Shown piece by piece: positions 18,205 to 26,866 of a stretch of 64,000 nt of DNA. How positions within the stretch are numbered: position 1 is the first letter of the stretch; the number at the start of each line of letters is the position of its first letter. The notes under the pieces are model-generated. The model worked only from the letters and a program-made list of their open reading frames with translations, made no database searches and was not told the DNA's origin. This DNA comes from an uncultured delta proteobacterium (lineage in GTDB: Bacteria > Desulfobacterota > Syntrophia > Syntrophales > UBA8958), in assembly GCA_903885795.1 (NCBI GenBank), contig CAISJV010000089.1, forward strand, positions 1-64,000. The letters are read 5' to 3'. Position numbers and translations under genes: made by a program.

Positions 18205-20118
18205 TCAGTCTGCCTCTTCCCTCTCCAACTCTTGAGCCTTATCCTGGAATGGTATGGTCAACTCATAGGCCCCGGCAGAAAGAACCGCCTTGATCGGGAA
18301 TCCCGACTTCTCATAAACTCGCAGCATGGCCTTGTTTACCGCCAGGACATCAGCTGTAAATCCCCCGACGCCTTCCTCTCTGGCGATCTTAACTAACATC
18401 TCAAAGAGAAAGGAGGCCATTCCCTTCCCCTGATAAGCTTCATCCACAACGAAGGCCGTATCCGCGTAAGGACGATCTTGGGAGCGGACATAGCGTGCTT
18501 CGGCAATGATTCTTTCCGTGCCGGTCTCCTCGATAACTCCGACGACAGACATGATCCGCCGATAGTCTACATTGACGTATTCCTGCATCTTTTTATGGGG
18601 CATCGCCTTGATGGGACTGAAATAACGGTAATAAACAGCCTGATCGGAAAACCGGTAAAATAGACGCCGCATCTCGTCCTCATCGGAAGGCTTGATCGCC
18701 CGGAACCGCACCGATAAACCCTCCTTGAAGGTATGGGTGCAGGACACCTTTTCCGGATAGAGATGGCCCGAGTCGGCAAAGTAAATCTGGTCGGCATAGA
18801 TCATCTTGGCATCCTTGGCCTGCTGAACCAGTTCCGCCCGATCGTCGGGGTGGGCAATATCGATCAGGGCCTGGGCACGCTGCCGCAGAGTTCTGCCCAT
18901 AAGATAGGCCACACCATATTCGGTTACCACAATATCGAGTGACTCCCGATTGGAAAACTGATAGGGAATACTTTCCACGGACATGACGATGTTTGCTTTC
19001 CCTTCTCGATTACGACTGGGGAGGGCAAATACCGTGCGTCCATCCCTGGACAGGGCGGCGCCCATGAAAAGTTCCTGGACGGCCCCGGGACCGGAGGTAA
19101 CATTGCCTTTGCCCATGTGGAGGGCCACATTTCCCGTCAGATCCACCTTCCGTGCCGGCAGGATCGCCATGACCCGGTCGTTGCGCCCGATAACCTTGGG
19201 ACTCATGACCACATCGATAGGTTGAAATTCTACCAGGGGGTTTCTGTCGAGCCAGTCCACCAGTTCCCTTGTTCCCATAATGTAAGAAGCCGCCGACTTC
19301 CCACGGAATACCCCTTTTCTGCGATTGGTCACGGCGCCGCTTTTCACAAGATCCATCAGGGCATCTGTAAAAAATGGGGATTGGATACCTAGATGTTTTT
19401 TGTTCACCAGCTGCTGCCCCAACGCCTCATAAAGAGGACCGATGGCGAATGATATGCAGCTTCCATCCTCAACGATCGATGCGACATGCCCGGCAATCTT
19501 CAGGTAGACTTCATCCAACGGCCACCGGGGAACATAAAAAATCGGTTCCGTCGCTTCGATCAGGTGGTCAAATTCATCAATATGCACCAGGGTGTCGCCG
19601 AGGGTGCGGGGCACGGCATCGTTGATTTCTCCAACAACAACCTTGGCGCTTTCCATTGCCTGACGCTCCACGGCCATGCCCAGACCAAGACTGCAATACC
19701 CTGTTTCATCGGGAGGGGTGATCTGGATGAAGGCCATGTCAATGCTTATGGCGCCGGTCCGGAAAAGCCAGGGTATCCGGGAGAAGCGGCTGGGAATAAG
19801 GTCAACCCGCCCTTCCTGTATAGCCTCACCGGCTATCCATCCGGAAAAGAAGGTTTTCAGGCGGTATTTCTTCGAAAATCGCTCATCAATGGCGACGGCG
19901 TCCCCAAGACTTACCAATTGGATCACTTCCAGATCCTGAAGGTTCGGCTGCGCCGATGCCATAAGATGTTTCACAAGGGTCCGGGGTTCGGCCATGCCTG
20001 TTCCCAGAAAGATACTCATCCCCGGCTCGATTTTCTCCATAATGGCATCAGGGCTGACTACCCGGCATTTCCAGGCAGGTTCGCTTTTTTTTGGCGCAGA
20101 AAACGATTTAAATATCAA
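18205..20118 (-). CDS. Acetyl-CoA hydrolase/CoA-transferase fused to a GNAT acetyltransferase
   Basis: A 637-residue two-domain protein. Residues about 15-455 form a family I CoA-transferase of the acetyl-CoA hydrolase / 4-hydroxybutyrate CoA-transferase type, with TEYGVAYLMGRTLRQRAQALIDIAHP as its C-terminal signature region. From about residue 470 a GNAT domain begins (FRAIKPSDEDEM), with the acetyl-CoA loop YQGKGMA and a C-terminal YEKSGF. The fusion recurs in anaerobic deltaproteobacteria. The transferase part would move CoA between acetate and other acids or hydrolyse acetyl-CoA; the GNAT may acetylate a lysine, perhaps using the same acetyl-CoA pool. It is a separate unit between tRNA-Leu and ferritin. 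Confidence 0.88.
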   Translation of the reverse strand: MIFKSFSAPKKSEPAWKCRVVSPDAIMEKIEPGMSIFLGTGMAEPRTLVKHLMASAQPNLQDLEVIQLVSLGDAVAIDERFSKKYRLKTFFSGWIAGEAIQEGRVDLIPSRFSRIPWLFRTGAISIDMAFIQITPPDETGYCSLGLGMAVERQAMESAKVVVGEINDAVPRTLGDTLVHIDEFDHLIEATEPIFYVPRWPLDEVYLKIAGHVASIVEDGSCISFAIGPLYEALGQQLVNKKHLGIQSPFFTDALMDLVKSGAVTNRRKGVFRGKSAASYIMGTRELVDWLDRNPLVEFQPIDVVMSPKVIGRNDRVMAILPARKVDLTGNVALHMGKGNVTSGPGAVQELFMGAALSRDGRTVFALPSRNREGKANIVMSVESIPYQFSNRESLDIVVTEYGVAYLMGRTLRQRAQALIDIAHPDDRAELVQQAKDAKMIYADQIYFADSGHLYPEKVSCTHTFKEGLSVRFRAIKPSDEDEMRRLFYRFSDQAVYYRYFSPIKAMPHKKMQEYVNVDYRRIMSVVGVIEETGTERIIAEARYVRSQDRPYADTAFVVDEAYQGKGMASFLFEMLVKIAREEGVGGFTADVLAVNKAMLRVYEKSGFPIKAVLSAGAYELTIPFQDKAQELEREEAD

Positions 20119-20129
20119 AAACCTTACTC

Positions 20130-20666
20130 CTATATAGCAAGATTATAAGCGGCTGGGTCGAACGGAGATCCGGCCGGGAATATCCGGGTCCCCAATTCCC
20201 GATCCAGCATGAAGACTCCCTCTCTGCTATTTTCTACGCGCTCCATCTGTCGGACATTCTTGTCGGCGTTAGATTCCTCTTCAATCTGCTCTTTGGTAAA
20301 CCAGTTCAGCATGGTATCCGAGGCGAAATCATTTTCTTTGCGGGCAATCTTAACCAGGTTATGGATCTTTGAGGTAATGAACTGTTCATGGGCATATGCA
20401 TCCTTCCATGCCTCCAGAGGGCTGTTCCAGGATGTTTTAATCTGCTTCACGTCCAGGAGCTTTACTTCATGACCGCGATCGATGATATGGTCGAAGAACT
20501 TCATGGCATGAATCATCTCCTCGTGGGCCTGACAACGCATCCAGTGTGCCATGCCATCCAGGTTTTGAGCATGAAAATAGGCCACCATGGACAGATAGAT
20601 GTAGTACGATTCAAGTTCATGCTTGATCTGTTCGTTCATTGCTTCCAATAATTTTTTCCCGATCAT
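20130..20666 (-). CDS. Ferritin (non-heme)
   Basis: A 178-residue four-helix ferritin. The iron-binding residues are visible: Glu in KHELESYYIYLSM, the EE-H triad in CQAHEEMIHAMKF, and a Glu in the KEQIEEESNADK helix. It has no heme-binding Met of the bacterioferritin type. It stores iron as mineral in the cytoplasm and limits Fenton chemistry in an anaerobe exposed to air. The frame is open further back to 20732, but GAAAGGAG precedes the ATG at 20666, so that start is chosen. The stop is 11 bp upstream of the CoA-transferase gene. Confidence 0.92.
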   Translation of the reverse strand: MIGKKLLEAMNEQIKHELESYYIYLSMVAYFHAQNLDGMAHWMRCQAHEEMIHAMKFFDHIIDRGHEVKLLDVKQIKTSWNSPLEAWKDAYAHEQFITSKIHNLVKIARKENDFASDTMLNWFTKEQIEEESNADKNVRQMERVENSREGVFMLDRELGTRIFPAGSPFDPAAYNLAI

Positions 20667-20703
20667 TTTTGTCTCCTTTCTTTTCTTCAGTCTGTTACCC
20701 GGG

Positions 20704-20732
20704 AAAGTATGCACATCAATCCTGATTGTCAA
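20704..20732 (-). promoter_or_regulatory. Sigma-70 promoter for ferritin
   Basis: On the minus strand TTGACA (20732-20727) is followed after 17 bp by TACTTT (20709-20704), about 38 nt before the ferritin start. No Fur-box palindrome was recognised. Confidence 0.5.
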
Positions 20733-20782
20733 TAAAAAATAACCGGCAAAAAATAATCGACTCCTCTTCTGATTTGGACTAT

Positions 20783-21487
20783 ATGCAAGCTGTAAAACAA
20801 TTAAAAGATGGTTGTAAATTGCTGAAAAAATCAGATATTATAAATACTTTCATTACATCGACGCCATTTTTGGCTTTTCTTTATCTGTTTATCCGTGTCT
20901 ACTCTTGGACGTTCCGGCTCCAGATTGAAAATGAAGCGGCCTGGAAAGAATATCATAAAAAGGGCGGAACAATCCTTTTTTGTACCTGGCATCAGCATTT
21001 CTTCGGGGCCATCCGTCATTTTCAGTCTTATCGCACCTACAATCCGGGGCTTATGATCTCCAGGAGCAAGGATGGCCATATCATCGCCGAGGTTGCCAGA
21101 AGATCAGGATGGGATCCGATACGGGGCTCCTCTTCCCGAGGGGGCATCGAGGCCATGTTTGAATTGATTGAGAAATTGAAAAAGAACAGGCTTGCAGCCC
21201 ACATCGTCGACGGACCCCGCGGACCTGCTGGTGAACTTAAAGCTGGCGTCATACGTATCTCCCATGCTGCAGACGCCGTTATCGTCCCTTTTTACATCCA
21301 GGCCGACAAGGCATGGTATTTCAATAGTTGGGACCACTTCATGCTTCCCAAACCATTCTCCAGAGTCACCCTCCGTTTTGATGAAATGATCAAGTTTCCA
21401 GCAACAATGGATAATGAACTATTCGAAAGTCAGCGGCTGCAGCTTCAGCAAATCATGCGCAAAGGGGCAAAAAAACTTTTCCCTTAA
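20783..21487 (+). CDS. Lysophospholipid acyltransferase family protein (DUF374)
   Basis: A 234-residue membrane-associated protein with an early hydrophobic segment (FLAFLYLFIRVYSWTF). It resembles the DUF374/LpxL-like group of acyltransferases: CTWHQHFFGAI early (the H-x4-E/D-like motif is degenerate), SRSKDGHIIAEVARRSGW, GSSSRGGIEA, and HIVDGPRGPAGELKAGVI as a phosphate-binding region. A role in lipid A or phospholipid acylation is inferred. The frame can be opened at a TTG at 20726, but that codon lies inside the ferritin promoter. The ATG at 20783 is preferred, without a strong Shine-Dalgarno. The gene diverges from ferritin. Confidence 0.75.
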   Translation: MQAVKQLKDGCKLLKKSDIINTFITSTPFLAFLYLFIRVYSWTFRLQIENEAAWKEYHKKGGTILFCTWHQHFFGAIRHFQSYRTYNPGLMISRSKDGHIIAEVARRSGWDPIRGSSSRGGIEAMFELIEKLKKNRLAAHIVDGPRGPAGELKAGVIRISHAADAVIVPFYIQADKAWYFNSWDHFMLPKPFSRVTLRFDEMIKFPATMDNELFESQRLQLQQIMRKGAKKLFP

Positions 21488-21513
21488 TTGTAATACCCTC
21501 TAATCAATGCCTA

Positions 21514-21535
21514 AGTGAACCAACAAAAGTTCACT
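21514..21535 (+). terminator. Possible terminator after the acyltransferase
   Basis: AGTGAAC (21514-21520) pairs with GTTCACT (21529-21535) around CAACAAAA, followed by ATTTTGTT. The stem is short and the T-run is interrupted, so this is weak. Confidence 0.35.
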
Positions 21536-21631
21536 ATTTTGTTCGAAGTATTCTAATAGAAACTTCTTGGTATAGTAACGGGAAATCATCGTGAATCTCC
21601 TTCATCAACAGGGTCGATGTGAGCCTGAACG

Positions 21632-22134
21632 TTACTTTGATGCATTGCCGAATCGGATTATTTTATACTGACGGTACAGCAAATATCCACCCCAGGCTAA
21701 GGAGACGATCATGAGCAAGGCACCTATACGATTTGAGAAAACTGCCAGAGTGTGGTCGTATTTAAGGCACTCCAGGTCTCGGAGGAGGTGATGCCAATCG
21801 TGAAAGTCGGGGTTGTCGCTCCCGATGTTGCCGCCGAGGAGGGGCAGTTGCAGGGCTCGGGCGTCATTGATGTAAGGCGCAAGATCCATATCATCAAATA
21901 GGTAATAATCCTGCCCGTCCAAAACAAAGGGTTTTATTCTTCGTGGGAAATGAGGAGATAGGACTTTATCGTCTTGGTCCACCCAGCTTCCATGGTCGGG
22001 CCCGATGCTCTTATATTGATTTCCATCGGGTCATGGCTGAAGTCTTTCTGCGTTAGTTTCGCAAAAATAACGCCGCGCCACATGCACTCAATCTTTTCTT
22101 CTCCCTGCTCAGCTCCACATTTCGGACAAACCAA
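21632..22134 (-). pseudogene. Zinc-ribbon membrane protein broken by a one-base deletion
   Basis: Two overlapping frames together look like one gene. The first (22134 down to 21934) starts MVCPKCGAEQ and continues to ECMWRGVIFAKL, the start of a CxxC...CxxC zinc ribbon followed by a membrane protein, a common layout in deltaproteobacteria. The second (from 21982 to 21632) continues with DQDDKVLSPHFP and ends with one hydrophobic segment and RQYKIIRF. Adding one G in the run at GAAGCTGGG would join them into 167 residues with no further change. The fourth ribbon Cys is an Arg (CGC for TGC), a second lesion. The GTG at 21982 has no Shine-Dalgarno, so an independent second gene is less likely. 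The function is unknown. Confidence 0.6.
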
Positions 22135-22333
22135 TATTCAATCCCCGACCGGGAAAGGTGAAATGTTTATTAATATTTTGATGATAACCGCCTTTTTTGA
22201 GCGATAGGTATAGGAATAACGACCTTGTATGTCAGGTAAGGATTGACAGTATATGTTGCGGCAGGTATTGACCCCCGGGTTGCCCCAAGTTAAATGTTAC
22301 CGAGGAGGCGACAAAAAGGGAGCATAATATCCC

Positions 22334-22362
22334 TTGACAAGTAAAAAGACCCTCCCTATACT
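22334..22362 (+). promoter_or_regulatory. Strong sigma-70 promoter for the two-component operon
   Basis: TTGACA (22334-22339) and TATACT (22357-22362) are separated by exactly 17 bp, and a GGAGAT Shine-Dalgarno follows before the kinase start at 22415. This is the best vegetative promoter in the window. The rest of 22135-22414 holds nothing else recognisable. Confidence 0.75.
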
Positions 22363-22414
22363 TCGGCCCGTCGAAATCAATGTTTTATCATAGCATAAAA
22401 AGGAGATATTAAGG

Positions 22415-23377
22415 GTGATACATCGTGGCAGGCGTCGAAGTGATAAAATCACTACCCGGAGTCGGATAGAAAGAAACGGGTTGGTATTAATCGCAATTAT
22501 AGCGGTTCTGATCTACGGGATTCTTGATTCTATGACGTCGGATCAAACCCTGACCCGTTCTTTGATTGTGATCTTTGTCATCGTCTATGGTTTTTTCACC
22601 CAGTACCTGATTAACTCAAGAAAAACGGCTCTTGAAGAGAAAGAACGGACTCAACAGCGATTGATTCAGGCTGAGAGTCTTGCGGCCATCGGTCAGTTGG
22701 TCGCGGGCATTGCCCACGAACTGAACAACCCGCTGGCAAGTACATCAAGCCTGATTCAGACAGACATTGAACTCCTTAAAGAGCAGAAGGATAAAAGGGC
22801 TATCGATGACGAAATTCTTAATGATCTCGAATTTGCACTAAAAGAGCTAAGACGGGCTGAGAATATCGTAAAAAGCGTTTTGGGGCTCTCACGCCAGAGT
22901 CAGGCTTACGTTGAAGATGTGGACATCAATAAGGCGATAAATGATACGCTGAAAGCCCTCGAAAACCTTTACATAAATACCCGTATCAACATCATAAAAG
23001 ATTTCGAAGTTAGCCTGCCAATGGTGAACGGCAACTTTGCAAACTTAGGTCAGGTTTTAATCAACATCATTAAAAATGCCATACAGGCCATACCCGATGG
23101 TAACGGAACGATCAGTCTGAAGACAAGATATGAAATAGAAACCAACGGTGTTGAGATTGAATGTCACGATACTGGCGTCGGAATTCCGAAAGAGATTATC
23201 AATGATATTTTCAGGCCCTTTTTTACAACAAAGGAAGTTGGGCAGGGAACCGGTCTGGGGCTGTACATCGCCCATGAAATCATCAAAAAACACGAAGGTC
23301 TCATATCAGTAAGCAGCAAACAGGGCAGAGGTACAACTTTTACTATCGACCTTCCATGTAGAGCGAGGGAAGCATGA
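22415..23377 (+). CDS. Membrane sensor histidine kinase
   Basis: A 320-residue kinase. Two transmembrane helices (about residues 22-38 and 48-66) with almost no loop between them leave no periplasmic sensor. The HisKA helix has the phosphoacceptor His101 in GIAHELNNPL. The ATPase domain shows the N box (INIIKNAIQ), G1 (DTGVGIP), F (FFTTK) and G2 (GTGLGLYIAHEI). It therefore probably senses through the membrane or partners rather than through a domain of its own. The start is GTG with GGAGAT upstream. It overlaps the response regulator by 4 bp and presumably phosphorylates it. Confidence 0.9.
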   Translation: MIHRGRRRSDKITTRSRIERNGLVLIAIIAVLIYGILDSMTSDQTLTRSLIVIFVIVYGFFTQYLINSRKTALEEKERTQQRLIQAESLAAIGQLVAGIAHELNNPLASTSSLIQTDIELLKEQKDKRAIDDEILNDLEFALKELRRAENIVKSVLGLSRQSQAYVEDVDINKAINDTLKALENLYINTRINIIKDFEVSLPMVNGNFANLGQVLINIIKNAIQAIPDGNGTISLKTRYEIETNGVEIECHDTGVGIPKEIINDIFRPFFTTKEVGQGTGLGLYIAHEIIKKHEGLISVSSKQGRGTTFTIDLPCRAREA

Positions 23378-24156
23378 TCACGATATTAATCGTAGACGAC
23401 GAAGAAGGCATCCGAATGTCCTTGAAGAAAGTTCTTCAGAGGGACGGCTATGAAATTTTGCTGGCAGAAAATGGTACCGAGGCCATTGAAATCGTTCGAC
23501 GGCAGCTCAATGAAATCGAGACTGTCATATCTGACTTCAAAATGCCGGGACTGGATGGCTTGGAGACGCTAACGGAGATTAAGAAGCTCAAACCTGAAAT
23601 TATCCGCATTATTCTCACCGGTTATGCAACGCTGGATCGAGCCATTGACAGCGTCAATTCCGGTATAGACGGATTCTTTACCAAACCATTCGACAACAAC
23701 GATATCAGGAGCAAAATTAAGGAGTTTCATGCAAAAAAACGACTGAAACAAGTTGCGCCAGCCCAAATGGTTATTGATGAACTGGAGGTATTCAACAAGA
23801 GTCTGGCACCGGGAAACCAGAAATTCTCAATCCTTTTTTCTGATGTTCACGATTTTATGAAGAACACTGAAGATCTGACGCCTCGCGAATTATCTGATCT
23901 CCTCAATCGCCATTATTTTTATCCCCTGGACGATATTGATTTCAAACACCGCAATGAGCTCGACAAACAGATCGGCGAAACAATCATGGGGGTTTTCGGG
24001 GCGCCAATCGCCCGGGATGATGCAAATAGGGCTGATGAATGCGGAATCGAGATGAGAGCGAAAGCTTCCGGAATCAATAAAGACAAGATATGTCCGCTCC
24101 TGCCGCCGTTTGTCGTCCACGAAATCGGTAGTCTTCGGATTATTACCGCTGCGTAA
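23374..24156 (+). CDS. Response regulator with a decayed, truncated adenylate/guanylate cyclase domain
   Basis: A 260-residue protein. Residues 1-120 are a normal receiver domain: DD at 8-9, phosphoacceptor Asp54 in ISDFKMPG, Thr/Lys switch residues in LTGYATLD and FTKPFD. Residues 140-225 match the start of a class III nucleotide cyclase: FSILFSDVHDFM, LSDLLNRHYF, IGETIMGVFGAPI. The first metal Asp (157) is kept, but the second is Glu202 (GET, where the family has GDA). After residue 230 the match stops abruptly and the tail reads like non-coding DNA, so more than half of the cyclase fold is missing. The receiver may still be functional; cyclase activity is very unlikely. Confidence 0.8.
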   Translation: MITILIVDDEEGIRMSLKKVLQRDGYEILLAENGTEAIEIVRRQLNEIETVISDFKMPGLDGLETLTEIKKLKPEIIRIILTGYATLDRAIDSVNSGIDGFFTKPFDNNDIRSKIKEFHAKKRLKQVAPAQMVIDELEVFNKSLAPGNQKFSILFSDVHDFMKNTEDLTPRELSDLLNRHYFYPLDDIDFKHRNELDKQIGETIMGVFGAPIARDDANRADECGIEMRAKASGINKDKICPLLPPFVVHEIGSLRIITAA

Positions 24157-24211
24157 CGGGGGACAAAAAGTTCGAAAATAGTAACAGATGGGTAAATTTG
24201 GTGGGACAAAC

Positions 24212-24241
24212 AAAAAGGGGTTACGGAAACTCCGTAACCCC
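24212..24241 (-). terminator. Rho-independent terminator of tRNA-Pro
   Basis: An 11-bp perfect stem, GGGGTTACGGA with TCCGTAACCCC (24217-24241), has a 3-nt loop. On the minus strand it is followed by TTTTTG. It lies 10 nt after the tRNA 3' end. Confidence 0.85.
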
Positions 24242-24250
24242 GTGATTTCA

Positions 24251-24328
<78 letters not shown>

Positions 24329-24351
24329 ACCTATGGGTAAGACAGGTTAGC

Positions 24352-24380
24352 CTTCTACCACCGTGCGCAGTGCCTGTCAA
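24352..24380 (-). promoter_or_regulatory. Sigma-70 promoter for tRNA-Pro
   Basis: On the minus strand TTGACA (24380-24375) is followed after 17 bp by TAGAAG (24357-24352). The tRNA starts 23 nt after the -10 box. Confidence 0.55.
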
Positions 24381-24453
24381 GTTTAATCGAGACAAATACC
24401 AATGGAAAAAGCTATTAAAAAAGACTTGCAATTCCGCACCGAAGTCCCATATT

Positions 24454-25074
24454 ATGCTTCCTATGTTACCAGCAATAGAAATTCCCCGAAATAACTTTAT
24501 CTGGATCATCAGCCTTCTCGCGTTGCTATTGTTTGTAAACCCCCTTGCCTCCCATGCCGATATCTATAAATATGTCGACAACAAAGGGACCATTCATCTC
24601 ACCAATGTCCCCACAAACCCACAAGTCGATTATGTGCTGGTTTACCGGGAAAAAAGGGTATTGTTCAGTATCAAGGCGAACGATGTGGCAAAATACGATC
24701 AGATTATAAACCGGACCGCGGAGAAGTACAATGTTGACCCCGCCCTAGTGAAGGCCGTTATCAAGACCGAGTCCAACTTCAACCATCGGGCCGTGTCACC
24801 GAAAGGGGCACGGGGGCTGATGCAGCTCATGCCTTCGACTGCCTATGCTCTCCAGGTTCCGGATTCCTTCCAACCGGAAAACAATGTCGAAGGAGGGGTC
24901 AAATATCTCCGATATTTGATGGAATTATTCAGAAATGATCTTTCCCTTGCCCTGGCGGCCTACAATGCCGGCGAAAACGCCGTTATCAAGCATCGCGGTA
25001 TTCCCCCCTACCGGGAAACCCAGAACTATGTTCAGAGAGTCCTCAGCCAGTATCACCAGTATCGTCGGCAGTAA
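24454..25074 (+). CDS. Lytic murein transglycosylase with DUF4124 domain
   Basis: A 206-residue exported protein. A hydrophobic signal (residues 15-30) ends at a plausible cleavage site ASHA-D. A DUF4124-like segment (DIYKYVDNKGTIHLTNVP, 36-53) follows. The SLT domain has catalytic Glu106 in AVIKTESNFN, then GARGLMQLMP and LAAYNAGENAV. It cuts peptidoglycan in the periplasm. Frames begin further up at 24370, but the first hydrophobic start context is at ATG 24454 or 24463; neither has a clear Shine-Dalgarno. It converges with the ComEA-like gene, the stops being only 1 bp apart. Confidence 0.85.
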   Translation: MLPMLPAIEIPRNNFIWIISLLALLLFVNPLASHADIYKYVDNKGTIHLTNVPTNPQVDYVLVYREKRVLFSIKANDVAKYDQIINRTAEKYNVDPALVKAVIKTESNFNHRAVSPKGARGLMQLMPSTAYALQVPDSFQPENNVEGGVKYLRYLMELFRNDLSLALAAYNAGENAVIKHRGIPPYRETQNYVQRVLSQYHQYRRQ

Positions 25075-25075
25075 T

Positions 25076-25639
25076 TTATTCAATATAGAAATACCCTTTC
25101 AGCTGCTCAAATCTTTTTTCCTTGATCCCCTTGATGTTCGTCAGACTTTTCAAATTACTTATTTTACCGCCTGATGACCGGCGCAGATCAAGAATCTGCT
25201 GGGCTGTGCTTCCACCAATACCAGGAATCAGAAGTAAGTCTTCAAAGGTGGCCCGATTGATATCAATGGGCAGATTCAAGGCCAGGCGCGTGGCCGGCTT
25301 CATCTTTTCCTGCATAACTTGGCCATCGCCATGAATCCGCAGGGTCGAACCTGTTTTCATGGGTTGAAAAAGATCGAGACCGGCCGGGTTCGAATATTCG
25401 ACGCCGGCTATGTTCAAAAATTGTAGGAGGGTTGTCTTGTCAGGAAGATAATAGACGCCGGATCGAGCGGTTTCCCCCGATATTTCTACGACGACAGGGC
25501 CGCTCCGGATGTTTATCCCAAGCAGGTTCACATCCGGAGGGCAATTCCAAAACCAGGTAGATCCCGCAAAGTACATGACCATGGCGACAGCAAGGAAAAC
25601 CATCAAGCCATTGATCTGCCTTTCTTTCAGGGTCATCAA
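25076..25639 (-). CDS. ComEA-like helix-hairpin-helix protein
   Basis: A 187-residue protein with one N-terminal membrane helix (residues 12-30), a central SLBB-like beta segment (about 45-105, with GVYYLPDKTTLLQFL), and a C-terminal pair of helix-hairpin-helix motifs (from about 120). The HhH part shows INRATFEDLLLIPGIGGSTAQQILD and the later LTNIKGIKEKRFEQLKGY. In competent bacteria ComEA binds incoming DNA at the membrane; no other competence genes are visible here, so DNA uptake is only suggested. The start abuts the lysC stop on the same strand. Confidence 0.8.
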   Translation of the reverse strand: MMTLKERQINGLMVFLAVAMVMYFAGSTWFWNCPPDVNLLGINIRSGPVVVEISGETARSGVYYLPDKTTLLQFLNIAGVEYSNPAGLDLFQPMKTGSTLRIHGDGQVMQEKMKPATRLALNLPIDINRATFEDLLLIPGIGGSTAQQILDLRRSSGGKISNLKSLTNIKGIKEKRFEQLKGYFYIE

Positions 25640-26863
25640 TCAGGATTGCTGTTTTTCCAGTTCAAAGGCGTCATGAAGGACCATAACCGCCAACTCTGTA
25701 TATTTTGCCTTCACGACGCAGGAAATCTTTATTTCCGAGGTGCTGATCATCTCGATATTGATGCCTTCCTTGGCCAGGGTCGTAAACATCTTGGCAGCAA
25801 CCCCGGAGTGACTGACCATCCCCACGCCAATGATGGATATCTTGGCCACGCTGTCATCGATCACAACATCGGCGGCGCCGATATCTTTTGCCGCATCCTG
25901 AACGAGGACCGAGGCCTGCTTCACATCCTTTCGGGAAACCGTGAAGGTCAGATCCGTCAAGCTATCGACACTGGCATTCTGAATAATCATGTCCACCATG
26001 ATGTTATGTTCCGCAAGGGGCGTAAACAGGCGCGCGGCAATCCCCGGCCTGTCCGGCACATTGACGACGGTAATTTTTGCCTGATCCCGGTCATAGGTTA
26101 CGCCGGACACAACTTCTCTTTCCATATCCTTATCCTCCTTTGTCACCAGAGTTCCGCCCGTGTCTGAAAAAGAAGATTTGACATAAACGGGGACCTCGAA
26201 TTTTTTCGCCATTTCCACGGACCGGGGTTGCAGCACCTTGGCCCCCGCCCTTGCCATCTCCAGCATTTCATCATAAGATATTCTATCAAGCCGTCGCGCT
26301 TTGTCATAAACATTGGGGTCAGTCGTATAGACCCCATCCACATCCGTATAAATTTCGCAGACATCCGCTTTCAGGGCCGCCGCCAGGGCAACGGCGCTGG
26401 TATCGGAGCCGCCCCGGCCCAGGGTCGTGATATTGTTTTCCCCATCGACACCCTGAAACCCCGCCACTACAATAATAGCACCCTTTTTAAGCTCTTCCCG
26501 GATTTTCCGGGTATCAATTTTGACAATGCGCGCCTTCTTGAAAGCCTGATCCGTATTGATTTTTACCTGATGACCCTGAAAAGAACAGGCTCGATAACCC
26601 AGACGGTTGAGCACCATGGCCAGAAGGGTCACGGTCACTTGTTCACCCGTGGAAATCAGGGCGTCGTACTCCCTGGGATCGGGGTCCTCTGCCGCCTGCT
26701 GCGCCAGATTGATAAGGCGGTCCGTCTCGCCGGCCATGGCCGAAAGGACAACGACCACGTCATTGCCTGCTTCTTTTTCTTTGATGATCCGTCTGGCTAC
26801 ATGCTCGATGCGCTCCATATTCGCCACGGATGTTCCACCGTATTTCTGCACCACAAGACCCAT
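25640..26863 (-). CDS. lysC: Aspartate kinase
   Basis: A 407-residue monofunctional aspartokinase. It phosphorylates aspartate, the first step to lysine, threonine, methionine and diaminopimelate. The N-terminal KYGGTSV (residues 7-13) and the GRGGSDTSA loop mark the kinase domain; the C-terminal half contains two ACT domains ([17 protein letters not shown] and [19 protein letters not shown]) for feedback control. No leader peptide or lysine riboswitch is visible; the gene lies 3 bp from tsaE inside a minus-strand run, so it is probably controlled allosterically. Confidence 0.95.
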   Translation of the reverse strand: MGLVVQKYGGTSVANMERIEHVARRIIKEKEAGNDVVVVLSAMAGETDRLINLAQQAAEDPDPREYDALISTGEQVTVTLLAMVLNRLGYRACSFQGHQVKINTDQAFKKARIVKIDTRKIREELKKGAIIVVAGFQGVDGENNITTLGRGGSDTSAVALAAALKADVCEIYTDVDGVYTTDPNVYDKARRLDRISYDEMLEMARAGAKVLQPRSVEMAKKFEVPVYVKSSFSDTGGTLVTKEDKDMEREVVSGVTYDRDQAKITVVNVPDRPGIAARLFTPLAEHNIMVDMIIQNASVDSLTDLTFTVSRKDVKQASVLVQDAAKDIGAADVVIDDSVAKISIIGVGMVSHSGVAAKMFTTLAKEGINIEMISTSEIKISCVVKAKYTELAVMVLHDAFELEKQQS

Positions 26864-26866
26864 TTG

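Noticed and set aside
20726-20782. TTG start giving the acyltransferase 19 more residues
   Set aside because: The codon lies within the ferritin -35 box and has no Shine-Dalgarno; the ATG at 20783 is more likely.
24060-24156. C-terminal 30 codons of the response regulator as a new domain
   Set aside because: The tail has no match to the cyclase family and reads like non-coding DNA after a break; treating it as a domain is unsupported.
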